DNA of 42,407 nt from an uncultured Bacilli bacterium (GTDB lineage Bacteria > Bacillota_I > Bacilli_A > RF39 > UBA660), in NCBI GenBank assembly GCA_934085585.1, contig CAKOHI010000012.1:1-42407 (forward strand), given 5' to 3'. The notes under the pieces were generated by a model. That model saw only the letters and a program-made list of their open reading frames with translations. It was not told where the DNA came from and made no database searches. Positions within the stretch are counted from its first letter, which is position 1. Each line of letters begins with the position of its first letter. Shown here one piece after another: positions 1 through 7,898 of the stretch. A program made the translations under genes and the position numbers.

Positions 1-58
1 AAAATGCAATAATATGATTATAGATTTCTGTATCTGATCCTTGTGTTGTAAATTTCAT
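1..58 (-). CDS. 5' end of a possible gene running off the left edge
   Basis: On the minus strand an ATG at 58 opens a frame that stays open to the window edge, giving 19 residues (MKFTTQGSDTEIYNHIIAF). The same frame is open for about 13 codons upstream with plausible residues (FWERNNHKIGE), so the true start may be earlier. A GGTG lies only two bases upstream of the ATG, which is poor spacing for a ribosome site. It follows the ABC permease gene in the same direction with a gap of 72 bases and could be the next gene of that operon. No family is recognisable from so short a piece. Confidence 0.3.
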   Translation of the reverse strand, partial: MKFTTQGSDTEIYNHIIAF

Positions 59-130
59 TTCACCAATTTTATGATTATTTCTTTCCCAAAAACTATAAAT
101 TTAAATATTTTTTTCATATAACCTGCATAA

Positions 131-2596
131 CTATTCCACATTCTTTAAAGATTCCACCATATTAATACTCTTTAAATTAAAATGAGTAACAATTATTACA
201 ATAATAGTAAATATAATTGTAATTAAAGCAGAAAAAACATAACTTAATAAAAATACATGTCTATCAAACAATAAATAATCAGGTTCACATGTAGAAATAA
301 TATAATGACATAAATAAGAACCAAAACTTAAACCAAAAATAATTCCTAATATAGTTAATATAATAGTTTCTCTATTTATATATTTATCAACTTCACTTAC
401 ATAAAAACCTAATACTTTTAATGTTGCAATTTCTCTTTTTCTTTCACTTATATTTATATTAGATAAATTATATAAAACAACAAAAGCTAGCATTGCTGCA
501 GCAATAATTAAAATAGCCACAATAGAATCAATCGATGATAACATATCATTTAAAACATCCTTTACATCAAGATTATTAACAATAGAAATAGCATCTTTAC
601 TAGAAATATATTTACTATCAAAATCATTACTTTCTTTAATATTATATTTATTTAAATCTATTAATAATGAATTAACTTTATAATTACCAAACAAATTATT
701 ATAAGTATTTTTAGATATATACATATACTGATTAATATAATTTTTAACTATATAAGAAACCTTTATTTTATAAGTGTTATTATCATTATCTAGTATATTA
801 ATATAATCTCCAATATTTATATTTAAAATCTTAGCTGTTTTTTCACTAATAGCACAAGTATCATCTATTAATTCACTATATATTTTATTTTCATCTTTAT
901 AATCCATTAAAGAAATAACATCATTTAATTTATTAAATTCATCTGGTACTATCAAAAATACATCTTGTTTATTATCACCTTTTAAAACATTAATACTTTG
1001 ATAATTAACTAAAACAACATTCTTAACAATATCTTCATTCTTAATTTTATTTACTAAACTAGTGTGCTCATTATTTTCATTTATAACCATCATTTTATCA
1101 TATTTAAATATATTATTAAATTGATAATCACTTATATTTTTAATAGAATCTTTTAATCCAAAACCAGCTAAAATTAAAGCAGTACAACCAGCAATACCAA
1201 ATATAGTAGTTAATACTCTAGATTTATATCTAAAAATATTTCTAACAGTAATTTTATCAGAAAATTTAAGTTTTCTCCAAATAAAAGGTATTTTTTCTAA
1301 TAAAATTTTCTTACCAGATTTAGGTACTTTTGGACGCATTAAATTAGCAGGCACATCTTTTAAATTATAAATGCAAATGATAATGGCAGTACCACTAATA
1401 CATAATATACAAATCCAAAAACCAAGCATATTATATACACCATTAATAGAATATAAAAATATAGGTATATAAAATATCTTTTTATATATATTCCAAATAA
1501 CATATGGAATCAAATATGAACCTATAAAAACTCCTAGAATTCCTCCAACAATAGTAGCTAATAAAGAATAAATAACATATTTTAAAATAATATAAAAATT
1601 ATTATAGCCAAGCGACTTCAAAGTTCCATTTTCAGTTCTATCTTCTTCAATCATCCTCATCATAGAAATAAGACTAACTAATATTGCGATACCAAAAAAT
1701 ATTAAAGGAAACACATTACCTAGATTCTTAATATTATCACTAGCATTTATTAATTCTTTATAAGAATTATTATCAAGTCTATCATAAACATACCAATGTG
1801 GTTTAACTAATTCATCTTCGTTAATATCAACACCATGTAATTTACTATCAGAAATTAATTTATTATATAATTCATCATATTTTTCTTCTTCTCTATTTTT
1901 TTTAACAACATTAATTTTTTTTACAAAATCATTAATAGATTTCTTATATTCTTTACTATTTGTAAGCATATCTGCAGTATCATTAATTGTTACATACACA
2001 ACACTATAATAATCATTTTTTAATAAATCACTCAAGGTATAAGCATAATAATTAACTTTACCACTACCTAAATTGGTACTAGGTCTTTCAGTAGAAAAAT
2101 ACAAAGGACTTATAACAGTACCCACTATTTTTTTATCTCCACCCAAAATATTAATATAATCACCAATACTTAAATTATTATCAAGAACCATCTTTTTTTC
2201 AACAACAATTTCTTCATTATTTTGAGGTAACCTTCCATCCTCTAAATAAACTTTATTAATATTATCACTTAACCCTAGTACTTTAATTACAAATTGTTCA
2301 TTATTAAGTTTTAAATATGTATCTTTTTCATATGAACCTACAACTTTATCAATACCATCAATTTCAGATAAACTGTCAACATCTTTATTATTAAGTCCTA
2401 AATTAGATAAAATCATAATATCATAAACATCATTATCATCATAAAATTTATCTAATGTTTTAAGCATATCAGGACTACAAGCTTCAATCCCAGCATAAAA
2501 ACCAATACCCAGAAGAGCCATAAATAATAAAGATAAAAACCTTTTAAAGTTTTGCTTTATTTTCATAAAAATATGTTTAAATAACATAGTTTTCAT
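131..2596 (-). CDS. FtsX/MacB-type ABC transporter permease
   Basis: Predicted membrane permease of about 821 residues with two FtsX-like halves. There is one transmembrane helix near residues 10-35, a large outside domain, a three-helix bundle around residues 290-415, a second half starting with a helix near 465, another outside domain, and a final three-helix bundle (about 690-815). The cytoplasmic motif ERKREIATLKVLGF in the second half and the corresponding EEDRTENGTLKSLGY in the first are typical FtsX coupling regions. A TTG twelve bases upstream could extend it, but the ATG at 2596 is chosen because it follows the stop of the ATPase gene by one base, implying translational coupling. Such MacB-like systems export peptides, lipids or lipoproteins, or sense peptide antibiotics; the substrate here is unknown. 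Confidence 0.85.
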   Translation of the reverse strand: MKTMLFKHIFMKIKQNFKRFLSLLFMALLGIGFYAGIEACSPDMLKTLDKFYDDNDVYDIMILSNLGLNNKDVDSLSEIDGIDKVVGSYEKDTYLKLNNEQFVIKVLGLSDNINKVYLEDGRLPQNNEEIVVEKKMVLDNNLSIGDYINILGGDKKIVGTVISPLYFSTERPSTNLGSGKVNYYAYTLSDLLKNDYYSVVYVTINDTADMLTNSKEYKKSINDFVKKINVVKKNREEEKYDELYNKLISDSKLHGVDINEDELVKPHWYVYDRLDNNSYKELINASDNIKNLGNVFPLIFFGIAILVSLISMMRMIEEDRTENGTLKSLGYNNFYIILKYVIYSLLATIVGGILGVFIGSYLIPYVIWNIYKKIFYIPIFLYSINGVYNMLGFWICILCISGTAIIICIYNLKDVPANLMRPKVPKSGKKILLEKIPFIWRKLKFSDKITVRNIFRYKSRVLTTIFGIAGCTALILAGFGLKDSIKNISDYQFNNIFKYDKMMVINENNEHTSLVNKIKNEDIVKNVVLVNYQSINVLKGDNKQDVFLIVPDEFNKLNDVISLMDYKDENKIYSELIDDTCAISEKTAKILNINIGDYINILDNDNNTYKIKVSYIVKNYINQYMYISKNTYNNLFGNYKVNSLLIDLNKYNIKESNDFDSKYISSKDAISIVNNLDVKDVLNDMLSSIDSIVAILIIAAAMLAFVVLYNLSNINISERKREIATLKVLGFYVSEVDKYINRETIILTILGIIFGLSFGSYLCHYIISTCEPDYLLFDRHVFLLSYVFSALITIIFTIIVIIVTHFNLKSINMVESLKNVE

Positions 2597-2597
2597 A

Positions 2598-3299
2598 TTA
2601 CCACTCAATATCCTTTATATCCATAGGTTTTTTATTAATAATAACATCACTAACAGCGCCATTTTTAAATTTAATAACTTTATCAGCCATTGGGCAAATA
2701 GCAGAATTATGAGTGATAATTATTACCGTCATATGTTCCAATCTACATGTATCCTGAAGCAATTTAAGAATTTGTTTACCAGTTATATAATCAAGCGCAC
2801 CAGTAGGTTCATCACACAACAATAATTTAGGATTTTTACAAATAGCCCTAGCAATTGCAACTCTTTGTTGTTCTCCACCACTAAGTTGTGCTGGAAAGTT
2901 ATTTTTTCTATTAATAAGACCCACTTTATTTAAAATCTCATTTGGTTTTAATGAATTTTTACATAATTGAGTAGCTAATTCTACATTTTCAATAACTGTT
3001 AAATTTTGAATTAAATTATAAAATTGAAAAACAAAACCAATGTCATTTCTACGATATTTAATTAATTCTTTACCACTAAGTTTATTAACACATTTTCCAT
3101 CAACAAAAACTTCACCACTAGTTAAATTATCCATACCACCTAAAATATTTAAACATGTAGTTTTTCCAGCACCAGAAGGTCCTAAAATACAAACCAATTC
3201 GCCTTTATTTATTTTAAAAGAAGTATTTGAAAGTGCATTAATTTCAACCTCACCCATTTTATAAACCTTAAAAACATTATTAAATTCAATATAAGCCAT
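2598..3299 (-). CDS. ABC transporter ATP-binding protein (LolD/MacB subfamily)
   Basis: Cytoplasmic ATPase of 233 residues powering the adjacent FtsX-type permease. Walker A GPSGAGKT is at about residues 40-47, the Q-loop region FVFQFYNLIQNLTV follows, the signature LSGGEQQRVAIARA is at about 139-152 and Walker B LLLCDEPTGALD at about 159-170, with the H-loop ITHNS near 197. The length and LSGGEQQRVAIARA signature are typical of the LolD/MacB/FtsE group. An AAGGATG ribosome site precedes the ATG. The gene lies 15 bases after the upstream membrane-protein gene and one base before the permease start, so the three form one operon. Confidence 0.92.
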   Translation of the reverse strand: MAYIEFNNVFKVYKMGEVEINALSNTSFKINKGELVCILGPSGAGKTTCLNILGGMDNLTSGEVFVDGKCVNKLSGKELIKYRRNDIGFVFQFYNLIQNLTVIENVELATQLCKNSLKPNEILNKVGLINRKNNFPAQLSGGEQQRVAIARAICKNPKLLLCDEPTGALDYITGKQILKLLQDTCRLEHMTVIIITHNSAICPMADKVIKFKNGAVSDVIINKKPMDIKDIEW

Positions 3300-3314
3300 A
3301 ATACATCCTTTCTT

Positions 3315-4157
3315 TTAAATCTCCAAACTATTTTTTACAGACTCAGCTATTTTTCTTTTTTCTTTTGTGGGAACAAATTTTTTAACAACAGAACTTTTTT
3401 TATTATTTTTAAGACCAATATATGCAAAAATACTAAAAACTAAAGCTCCAATAAAATTAACAAATAAATCTTTCATAGTATCGTTTAATCCTATATCCAA
3501 ATAACCACCATCAACAGCATACAATAACTTACCATCTATATCAAAAATTTCTGTCTTTCCAATATTATCAACAATAATAGGTTTATTCACATTATCAGGA
3601 TTTAAATAAACTGATGAAATATTAGTAATAAGAGTATCTTTTTGCATATCAAATTTCATAAACTTATCACCACCATATTCAAAAAATTCCCATAAAATAC
3701 CAATGGTCATTGAAAAACAAAAAGCTACTAAGCAAAGATAAAACAGTGATAACTTAATATCTTTACTATTTTTATTTAATAAATCAACTAAAGAAAAACC
3801 AACAGCAGTAGCTAAAAATCCATTTATCGTATGTAAACAAGTATCCCAATGAGGAATAATACCATAAAAATTATTAATTTCACCAAGTATTTCTGCAGAA
3901 AATATAAACAAATAAATACTTATTTCTAAACCATCCGGTAAAGTAATTTCATATTTATTTTGAATAAATAATGGTGCAAATAATAAAATTAATGATAATA
4001 AACATAATAAAGCATTATTTAAATTGCCTCTTATTATTTGTAAAATCATGCAAACTATAACTAAAAACCTGAGCATTAAATATATAGCTAAAGAACTTCT
4101 TTTAGTTTCCTTGTAAGCCATTTTAATCATTTTTTGCACATTAATTCTTTTTTGCAT
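3315..4157 (-). CDS. Polytopic membrane protein, YjdF/DUF2238-like
   Basis: Integral membrane protein of 280 residues with about six helices in the first two thirds. The segment HWDTCLHTINGFLATAVGFS followed by WEFFEYGGDKFMKFDMQKDT resembles the conserved core of the YjdF/DUF2238 family (conserved His, Asp, Glu and a membrane-facing WEFFEY), whose biochemical role is unknown. A GTG at 4169 would add four residues, but the ATG at 4157 has a GAGGTG ribosome site at good spacing and is preferred. A weak -10 (TATAAT at 4188-4193 on the minus strand) lies just upstream. It is the first gene of the operon with the ABC exporter, suggesting a link to envelope transport. Confidence 0.75.
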   Translation of the reverse strand: MQKRINVQKMIKMAYKETKRSSLAIYLMLRFLVIVCMILQIIRGNLNNALLCLLSLILLFAPLFIQNKYEITLPDGLEISIYLFIFSAEILGEINNFYGIIPHWDTCLHTINGFLATAVGFSLVDLLNKNSKDIKLSLFYLCLVAFCFSMTIGILWEFFEYGGDKFMKFDMQKDTLITNISSVYLNPDNVNKPIIVDNIGKTEIFDIDGKLLYAVDGGYLDIGLNDTMKDLFVNFIGALVFSIFAYIGLKNNKKSSVVKKFVPTKEKRKIAESVKNSLEI

Positions 4158-4233
4158 AAAACACCTCACTAAATAATATCTATCTTAATTATACTATTTA
4201 ATTAGCAAAAATTCTAGAATTATACTTAAATTT

Positions 4234-4410
4234 CTAACGAATTTCAAATATCAGTGTTACCTCGTGGTAACACTTTTTCTGTTTTACTAAAATCTTAAGT
4301 TTCTCCACAGACCAACTTCGAATATCGTCATTCAACTTTTTTATTTCGTTCTGCAAAAAAATATTATAAATATATCTAGTACACCCAAAAGTTTTTTCAA
4401 TCAATTCTCT
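4234..4410 (-). pseudogene. tnpB: Remnant of an IS605-type OrfB/TnpB N-terminus
   Basis: A minus-strand reading frame without a start codon encodes RELIEKTFGCTRYIYNIFLQ, which matches the conserved N-terminal segment of IS200/IS605-family OrfB (TnpB), typically written ..EQ.ELI.KTFGC.R.VYN.FL. A TAA (4411-4413) interrupts the frame just upstream, and degenerate sequence (SFKNLFNEYL) continues across it. After about 20 recognisable residues the frame continues as unrelated sequence (IKKLNDDIRSWSVEKLKIL) and stops at 4234. About 90% of a normal 350-420 residue TnpB is missing. This is a fossil, not a functional nuclease. Confidence 0.65.
4253..4274. repeat. Perfect 9-bp stem palindrome in the TnpB remnant
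   Basis: AGTGTTACC and GGTAACACT form a perfect nine-base stem around the four-base loop TCGT, followed on the plus strand by TTTTT. No plus-strand gene ends here, so a terminator role is doubtful. It lies at the 3' side of the TnpB remnant. IS200/IS605 elements carry subterminal palindromes of about this size, so it may be the surviving end of the element; that is inference. Confidence 0.6.
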
Positions 4411-4515
4411 TTATAAGTATTCATTAAACAAGTTCTTGAATGATTTAATTATAATATCTGTTTGACCATATATCAAGACTTTCATTTACAAAAAAAGCAT
4501 AACTTTCCTAGTATA

Positions 4516-4557
4516 CGAAAAAAATATTAAAAATTCTTAATAATTCTTAATATTTTA
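4516..4557 (-). terminator. AT-only terminator after the SDR gene
   Basis: On the minus strand AAAATATTAA (4557-4548) can pair with TTAATATTTT (4530-4521), followed by TTT. It lies about 50 bases after the SDR stop. The loop contains a tandem AATTCTTAAT repeat. The stem is all A/T, so strength is uncertain. The remainder of the 4170-4605 gap holds only the TnpB remnant and its palindrome. Confidence 0.4.
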
Positions 4558-4605
4558 TAATTAAAAATAGTATTGTTTTACTTTTGGATACCAACATTCT
4601 CATTA

Positions 4606-5334
4606 TTATTGTGCAGTAAATCCTCCATCAATTGGCACAATAGCTCCGGTTATAAATGTTGCATTATCACTTAATAAATAACAAATTAAATTAGCAATTT
4701 CAGTATCTTCACCAAGGCGTCCAATCGGAAGTTGATTAGCCATTGCATCCTTCATATCTTTTGGTACACTAGCTAAAATCGGAGTATCAACATAACCCGG
4801 AGCAATCGCATTAACCCTTATATTATCCCTAGCATAAGTTAGAGCCAATGATCTAGTCATTTGGTTAATTGCCCCCTTACTAGCTGAATACGCAAAACTC
4901 ATTGTTGTACCAACCAAACCATACATTGATGAAGTATTAACAATTGCTCCGCCACCAGATTTAAGCATTTCACTAATGACATATTTATTCATTAAAAATA
5001 TACCAGTTTGATTGACAGCAATAACTTTATTCCATTCTTCCAAGCTTACTTCATGAGCCTTATTTGGACCTCCACCAATACCAGCATTAGCAACTAGATA
5101 GTCTATGTGTCCAAACTTTTCTATAACTTCACTAACACATTTTTTTACATCTTCCTCACTTGAAACATCACATTTAATACCCATTGCATCCTCATTTAAA
5201 CTTCTTGCAATATCACTTACATCAAAGTTCCAATCAACTAAAACAACTTTAGCACCTTCACTTAATAATTTTTTAGCAGTTGCAAGACCAATCCCACTTG
5301 CACCACCTGTAACGATAGCAATTTTTCCATCCAT
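4606..5334 (-). CDS. Short-chain dehydrogenase/reductase, FabG-like
   Basis: Classical NAD(P)-dependent SDR oxidoreductase of 242 residues. The Rossmann cofactor motif TGGASGIG is at residues 9-16, NAG at 83-85, and the catalytic set Ser136 (NTSSMYG), Tyr149 and Lys153 (YSASK) is complete; APG at 178-180 is also typical. Family members reduce 3-oxoacyl-ACP or oxidise sugars, polyols or steroids. The acidic-region residue after beta-strand 2 (LVDW) suggests NAD preference. A TTG nine bases upstream is rejected as start because GGAG would touch it, whereas the ATG at 5334 has GGAG at nine bases. It is not beside other fatty-acid genes, so a FabG role is not claimed. Confidence 0.85.
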   Translation of the reverse strand: MDGKIAIVTGGASGIGLATAKKLLSEGAKVVLVDWNFDVSDIARSLNEDAMGIKCDVSSEEDVKKCVSEVIEKFGHIDYLVANAGIGGGPNKAHEVSLEEWNKVIAVNQTGIFLMNKYVISEMLKSGGGAIVNTSSMYGLVGTTMSFAYSASKGAINQMTRSLALTYARDNIRVNAIAPGYVDTPILASVPKDMKDAMANQLPIGRLGEDTEIANLICYLLSDNATFITGAIVPIDGGFTAQ

Positions 5335-5367
5335 ATTTATCAACTCCTTTTTTATTATGTCTAAAAA

Positions 5368-6057
5368 TTATTCTTTTAAACTGCTATTTCCATTTTTATA
5401 ATCAATTTCAATACCATTTTGAATATTATAAACAAAAACATTAAATAAAATCTCTTGACCATTGTCTTCAACTGACTTTGCTTCAATTTTAACCCCAGTT
5501 GCAAGTAAATTATCGCCTTCATAAACTGGTGTTACTCTATATAAAACATGATTATTAGTATTTTTAATATATTCTGCCACCTGATTTTCAAAAGGAAGCA
5601 TACCTTTAGTATTCATCTGTCTAGTACAAGTTATCAAATTTTTAGAATTAGCATTTTCTCCAGTTAATTGATATCCAATTAAATGACATCTATTATACAA
5701 ATATTTTCCATCAATATTATCATATTTAACTGTGTGCCATCCCGAAGGTTTAATCATTCCAATTGAACCTCTTTTTTCTGTTGGCATCAAATCAATTCCA
5801 ATATTAGCAAATGCAACACCGGCTCTTTTCAAACTATCCAGTTCGCTATATTCTTCAAATGACTTACTAACATCTATATTATCATCAAACTCTGGTATAT
5901 TATCATTTAATATTATATAATTATAACCATTAAATTCAGGTACTTTTTCTTCATATTTTGGTAAAGCTAAACTATCTTCCTGGAAATAATTATATCCATA
6001 TCCAATACCTAAAACTAACAAACATATTAATACTATAAACCCATTTTTCTTCTTCAT
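5368..6057 (-). CDS. Membrane-anchored DNA/RNA non-specific endonuclease
   Basis: Predicted extracellular nuclease of 229 residues. A positively charged N-terminus and one hydrophobic helix (about 7-22) form a signal anchor. The catalytic beta-beta-alpha-metal region is YNRCHLIGYQLTGENANSKN at 121-140, where His125 corresponds to the general base of the DRGH motif and an Asn near 138-140 to the metal ligand. The following ITCTRQMN replaces a usually seen ITGTR glycine with Cys144. Relatives include EndA-like nucleases used in DNA uptake or nutrient scavenging. No ribosome site is visible; a TATAAT lies about ten bases before the ATG, so the transcript may be nearly leaderless. The gene sits 33 bases upstream of the SDR gene. 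Confidence 0.82.
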   Translation of the reverse strand: MKKKNGFIVLICLLVLGIGYGYNYFQEDSLALPKYEEKVPEFNGYNYIILNDNIPEFDDNIDVSKSFEEYSELDSLKRAGVAFANIGIDLMPTEKRGSIGMIKPSGWHTVKYDNIDGKYLYNRCHLIGYQLTGENANSKNLITCTRQMNTKGMLPFENQVAEYIKNTNNHVLYRVTPVYEGDNLLATGVKIEAKSVEDNGQEILFNVFVYNIQNGIEIDYKNGNSSLKE

Positions 6058-6095
6058 AAAAATATTATAAAATATTTTCCCAACAAAAAAAAGAA

Positions 6096-6323
6096 CTAAC
6101 TTCTACGATTTAACATAATTTTACTTTTTTTATAAGCATCTAAATATTCTTTATCGCTAAATATTTCGCTATTACTACAATCTTTTATTAAAGATTCTAA
6201 ACTTATATCATCGCCATTAAATATAACTCTATTAGCTTCAAGTTCAAAGCAAAATCTCTCAATTAATTGATTCATAGCTAACTTATGACTTAATTCACAA
6301 TATAACTCTATTTTATCCTTCAT
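6096..6323 (-). CDS. Small helical protein of unknown function
   Basis: A 75-residue protein rich in Lys, Glu and Leu, predicted mostly helical (KIELYCELSHKLAMNQLIERFCFELEANR), with no signal peptide or known motif. The ATG at 6323 is chosen over a codon nine residues upstream because GGAGG sits seven bases before it. An extended -10 (TGCTATACT on the minus strand, 6341-6349) lies immediately upstream. It is divergently transcribed from the XRE-like gene at 6460, and the shared region carries repeated operator-like sequences, so the two are probably regulated together. I do not recognise a family. Confidence 0.6.
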   Translation of the reverse strand: MKDKIELYCELSHKLAMNQLIERFCFELEANRVIFNGDDISLESLIKDCSNSEIFSDKEYLDAYKKSKIMLNRRS

Positions 6324-6361
6324 AATTCCTCCACTTTGATAGTATAGCACAATTTCAAATC

Positions 6362-6401
6362 ATTTTACACAAAAATAATTACAATTTTACACAAAATGTG
6401 T
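6362..6401. promoter_or_regulatory. Operator-like direct repeats and dyad between divergent genes
   Basis: The 13-base sequence ATTTTACACAAAA occurs exactly at 6362-6374 and 6384-6396, start to start 22 bases apart, about two helical turns. The second copy runs into a dyad ACACA-AAA-TGTGT (6389-6401). The first copy overlaps the -35 region of the minus-strand gene. This layout is typical of sites bound by a dimeric regulator, most likely the adjacent XRE-like protein. Confidence 0.5.
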
Positions 6402-6412
6402 CCATAAGTGGC

Positions 6413-6452
6413 TTGTAAATTTACATTCATATGGGATAATATATACGAGGTG
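6413..6452 (+). promoter_or_regulatory. Promoter and ribosome site of the XRE-like gene
   Basis: TTGTAA (6413-6418), a 16-base spacer, GATAAT (6435-6440), then GAGGTG (6447-6452) seven bases before the ATG at 6460. The leader is short. The repeated operator-like sequences lie immediately upstream. Confidence 0.55.
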
Positions 6453-6459
6453 TAAATAT

Positions 6460-6768
6460 ATGGCAATTTATAGTTATCAAGAATTACAAGAAAAAATTTC
6501 TAAATGCAACAATGATGATCTATATAATAGAATTTGTAAAAATATTAAAAGAATTAGAAAAGAAAAATATAAGGAATTTAAAAAGAATTGCACAAATAGC
6601 ACAATAAATCCTTATACTACAGAGAATATCGCAGCATTATTAGACTACAATCATACTCATTACAAAAGATTTGAAAGTGATAATGACTCAACTAAAAAAA
6701 TACCATTAAAAAAGATTGTTCTTTTATCTATTATTTTAGATACATCTATTGAAGATTTAATGAAATAA
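6460..6768 (+). CDS. XRE/Cro-like transcriptional regulator
   Basis: DNA-binding regulator of 102 residues. The C-terminal half has the layout of an XRE helix-turn-helix: a helix with NIAALLDYNHTHYKRFES, then a basic PLKKIVLLSIILDTSIEDLMK segment resembling the usual ..L..IA..L.VS.DDL.. ending. The N-terminal half is lysine-rich and predicted helical. It is divergent from the 75-residue gene, with direct repeats in the shared promoter, so it probably represses both. The stop is followed by a hairpin that also fronts the DNA glycosylase gene. Assignment rests on pattern only. Confidence 0.6.
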   Translation: MAIYSYQELQEKISKCNNDDLYNRICKNIKRIRKEKYKEFKKNCTNSTINPYTTENIAALLDYNHTHYKRFESDNDSTKKIPLKKIVLLSIILDTSIEDLMK

Positions 6769-6774
6769 GTGTAA

Positions 6775-6801
6775 AATACTTCCAAAAGGAAGTGTTTTTT
6801 T
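6775..6801 (+). terminator. Intrinsic terminator touching the next start codon
   Basis: ACTTCC (6778-6783), loop AAAA and GGAAGT (6788-6793), extendable with A/T pairs, followed by seven T (6795-6801). The ATG of the glycosylase gene is at 6802, so the terminator T-tract ends at the start codon and the only purine-rich ribosome-site candidate (GGAAG) lies inside the 3' arm of the stem. Confidence 0.7.
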
Positions 6802-7278
6802 ATGAAAATTAATCACCCATTAAAACCTATTTATAATAATTTATCTAAAATCTTAATTTTAGGAAGTATGCCCAGTAAAAAATCACGAGAACTAAATTTT
6901 TACTATGCCAATCCCACAAATAGATTTTGGAAAATCCTAGAAACTATATTTAAAACTACATTAAACACCCAAGAAGAAAAAGAAACATTTCTTTTAAACA
7001 ACCATATTGCTTTGTTTGATGTTTTTAAATCCGTAGACATAATTGCTTCAAGTGATGTCTCAATTAAAAATTACAAATTAAATAATCTAACAGATATATT
7101 AAAAAGTTCAAATATAAAAGCCATTTTTATAACTGGTAAAACGGCCTACAACGCATTTTTAAAACACTATAACTTAAACATTCCAATATTCTATTTGCCA
7201 AGTCCTTCTAGTGCTAATGCCGCTTTTTCACTAGAAAAACTCGTAGAACACTACAAAATAATTTTAGATTTTTTATAA
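6802..7278 (+). CDS. Uracil-DNA glycosylase superfamily, DNA-deoxyinosine glycosylase type
   Basis: Base-excision repair enzyme of 158 residues. GSMPSKKS at 21-28 and YYANPTNRFW at 34-43 are the catalytic and base-binding motifs of the hypoxanthine-DNA glycosylase group (family 6 of the UDG superfamily), and LPSPSSANA near 134-142 is the DNA-intercalation motif. Family members remove hypoxanthine, and sometimes uracil, from deaminated DNA. The gene lies directly behind a hairpin-T tract that may limit its transcription to read-through from the XRE-like gene and may hide its ribosome site. Its 3' end overlaps the convergent VanY gene by 28 bases. Confidence 0.85.
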   Translation: MKINHPLKPIYNNLSKILILGSMPSKKSRELNFYYANPTNRFWKILETIFKTTLNTQEEKETFLLNNHIALFDVFKSVDIIASSDVSIKNYKLNNLTDILKSSNIKAIFITGKTAYNAFLKHYNLNIPIFYLPSPSSANAAFSLEKLVEHYKIILDFL

Positions 7279-7841
7279 TATTCTTCTAAAGTAATATCTT
7301 CATCATATAGTTTTTTTGCTAATTCCAATCCTACAAATCTAAAATGCCAAGGTTCAAAATTATATCCAGTTATATCTTCTTTGCCTTTAGGATATCTTAA
7401 AATAAAACCATATTTCCAACTATTATTTTTTAACCAAATAGCTTCTTTATCATCTTCTTTTACATCATCATCATAAACACCATCTTTATAATAGGCAAAA
7501 TCAACTGCTAAACCTGTTTGATGTTCACTCATTCCTGGCAAAGCAACCAATTTATAAGCTTCCATCCCTTTTTCTTCAATTAGCTTTTCTAAAATCACTT
7601 GTTGATAACTACTACTTCTATACCCACTATCAACAATCAAAGAAAATCCTAACTTTTTAGCATCCACAAGCAACATATCAATATATTTCTTAATATCTTT
7701 TCTTAACATTGGTTTTAGATTTGGATCTTTATAATTATGAAAATTATCTTTATTATCATCCACTATATACAAATTATCTGGAATATAATTTAAATCCAAA
7801 GGATTATCTTTATTTACTAAAACATTTACATCTAATTTCAT
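7251..7841 (-). CDS. VanY-type D-alanyl-D-alanine carboxypeptidase
   Basis: Zinc peptidase of 196 residues from the VanY/M15B family. The metal site is complete: SEHQTGLAVDF gives His107 and Asp114, EPWHFRF gives Glu163 (base) and His166, and SGYRSSSYQ at 72-80 is the conserved substrate-side segment. Family members trim peptidoglycan stem peptides outside the membrane. This protein starts MKLDVNVLVNKDN with no signal peptide or transmembrane helix, and the ATG has a GAGG ribosome site at proper spacing, so the start is probably right. Either it works inside the cell on recycled muropeptides or it is exported in another way. The 3' end overlaps the glycosylase gene. Confidence 0.85.
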   Translation of the reverse strand: MKLDVNVLVNKDNPLDLNYIPDNLYIVDDNKDNFHNYKDPNLKPMLRKDIKKYIDMLLVDAKKLGFSLIVDSGYRSSSYQQVILEKLIEEKGMEAYKLVALPGMSEHQTGLAVDFAYYKDGVYDDDVKEDDKEAIWLKNNSWKYGFILRYPKGKEDITGYNFEPWHFRFVGLELAKKLYDEDITLEEYYKKSKIIL

Positions 7842-7869
7842 TTATTTAACCTCATTATTATATTATATG

Positions 7870-7898
7870 AAAAATAAAACCCAACGTTAGTTAGGTTT
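7870..7898 (-). terminator. Terminator of the dehydrogenase gene
   Basis: On the minus strand AAACCTAAC (7898-7890), loop TAAC and GTTGGGTTT (7885-7877) form a nine-pair stem with one G-U pair, followed by TATTTTT. The stem starts inside the stop codon of the dehydrogenase gene. Confidence 0.7.

Noticed and set aside
4253..4278. Rho-independent terminator on the plus strand
   Set aside because: No plus-strand gene precedes it; the palindrome fits better as part of the transposon remnant.
4606..5334. Assignment of the SDR as fatty-acid FabG
   Set aside because: Motifs fit many SDR enzymes and no fatty-acid synthesis gene is nearby.
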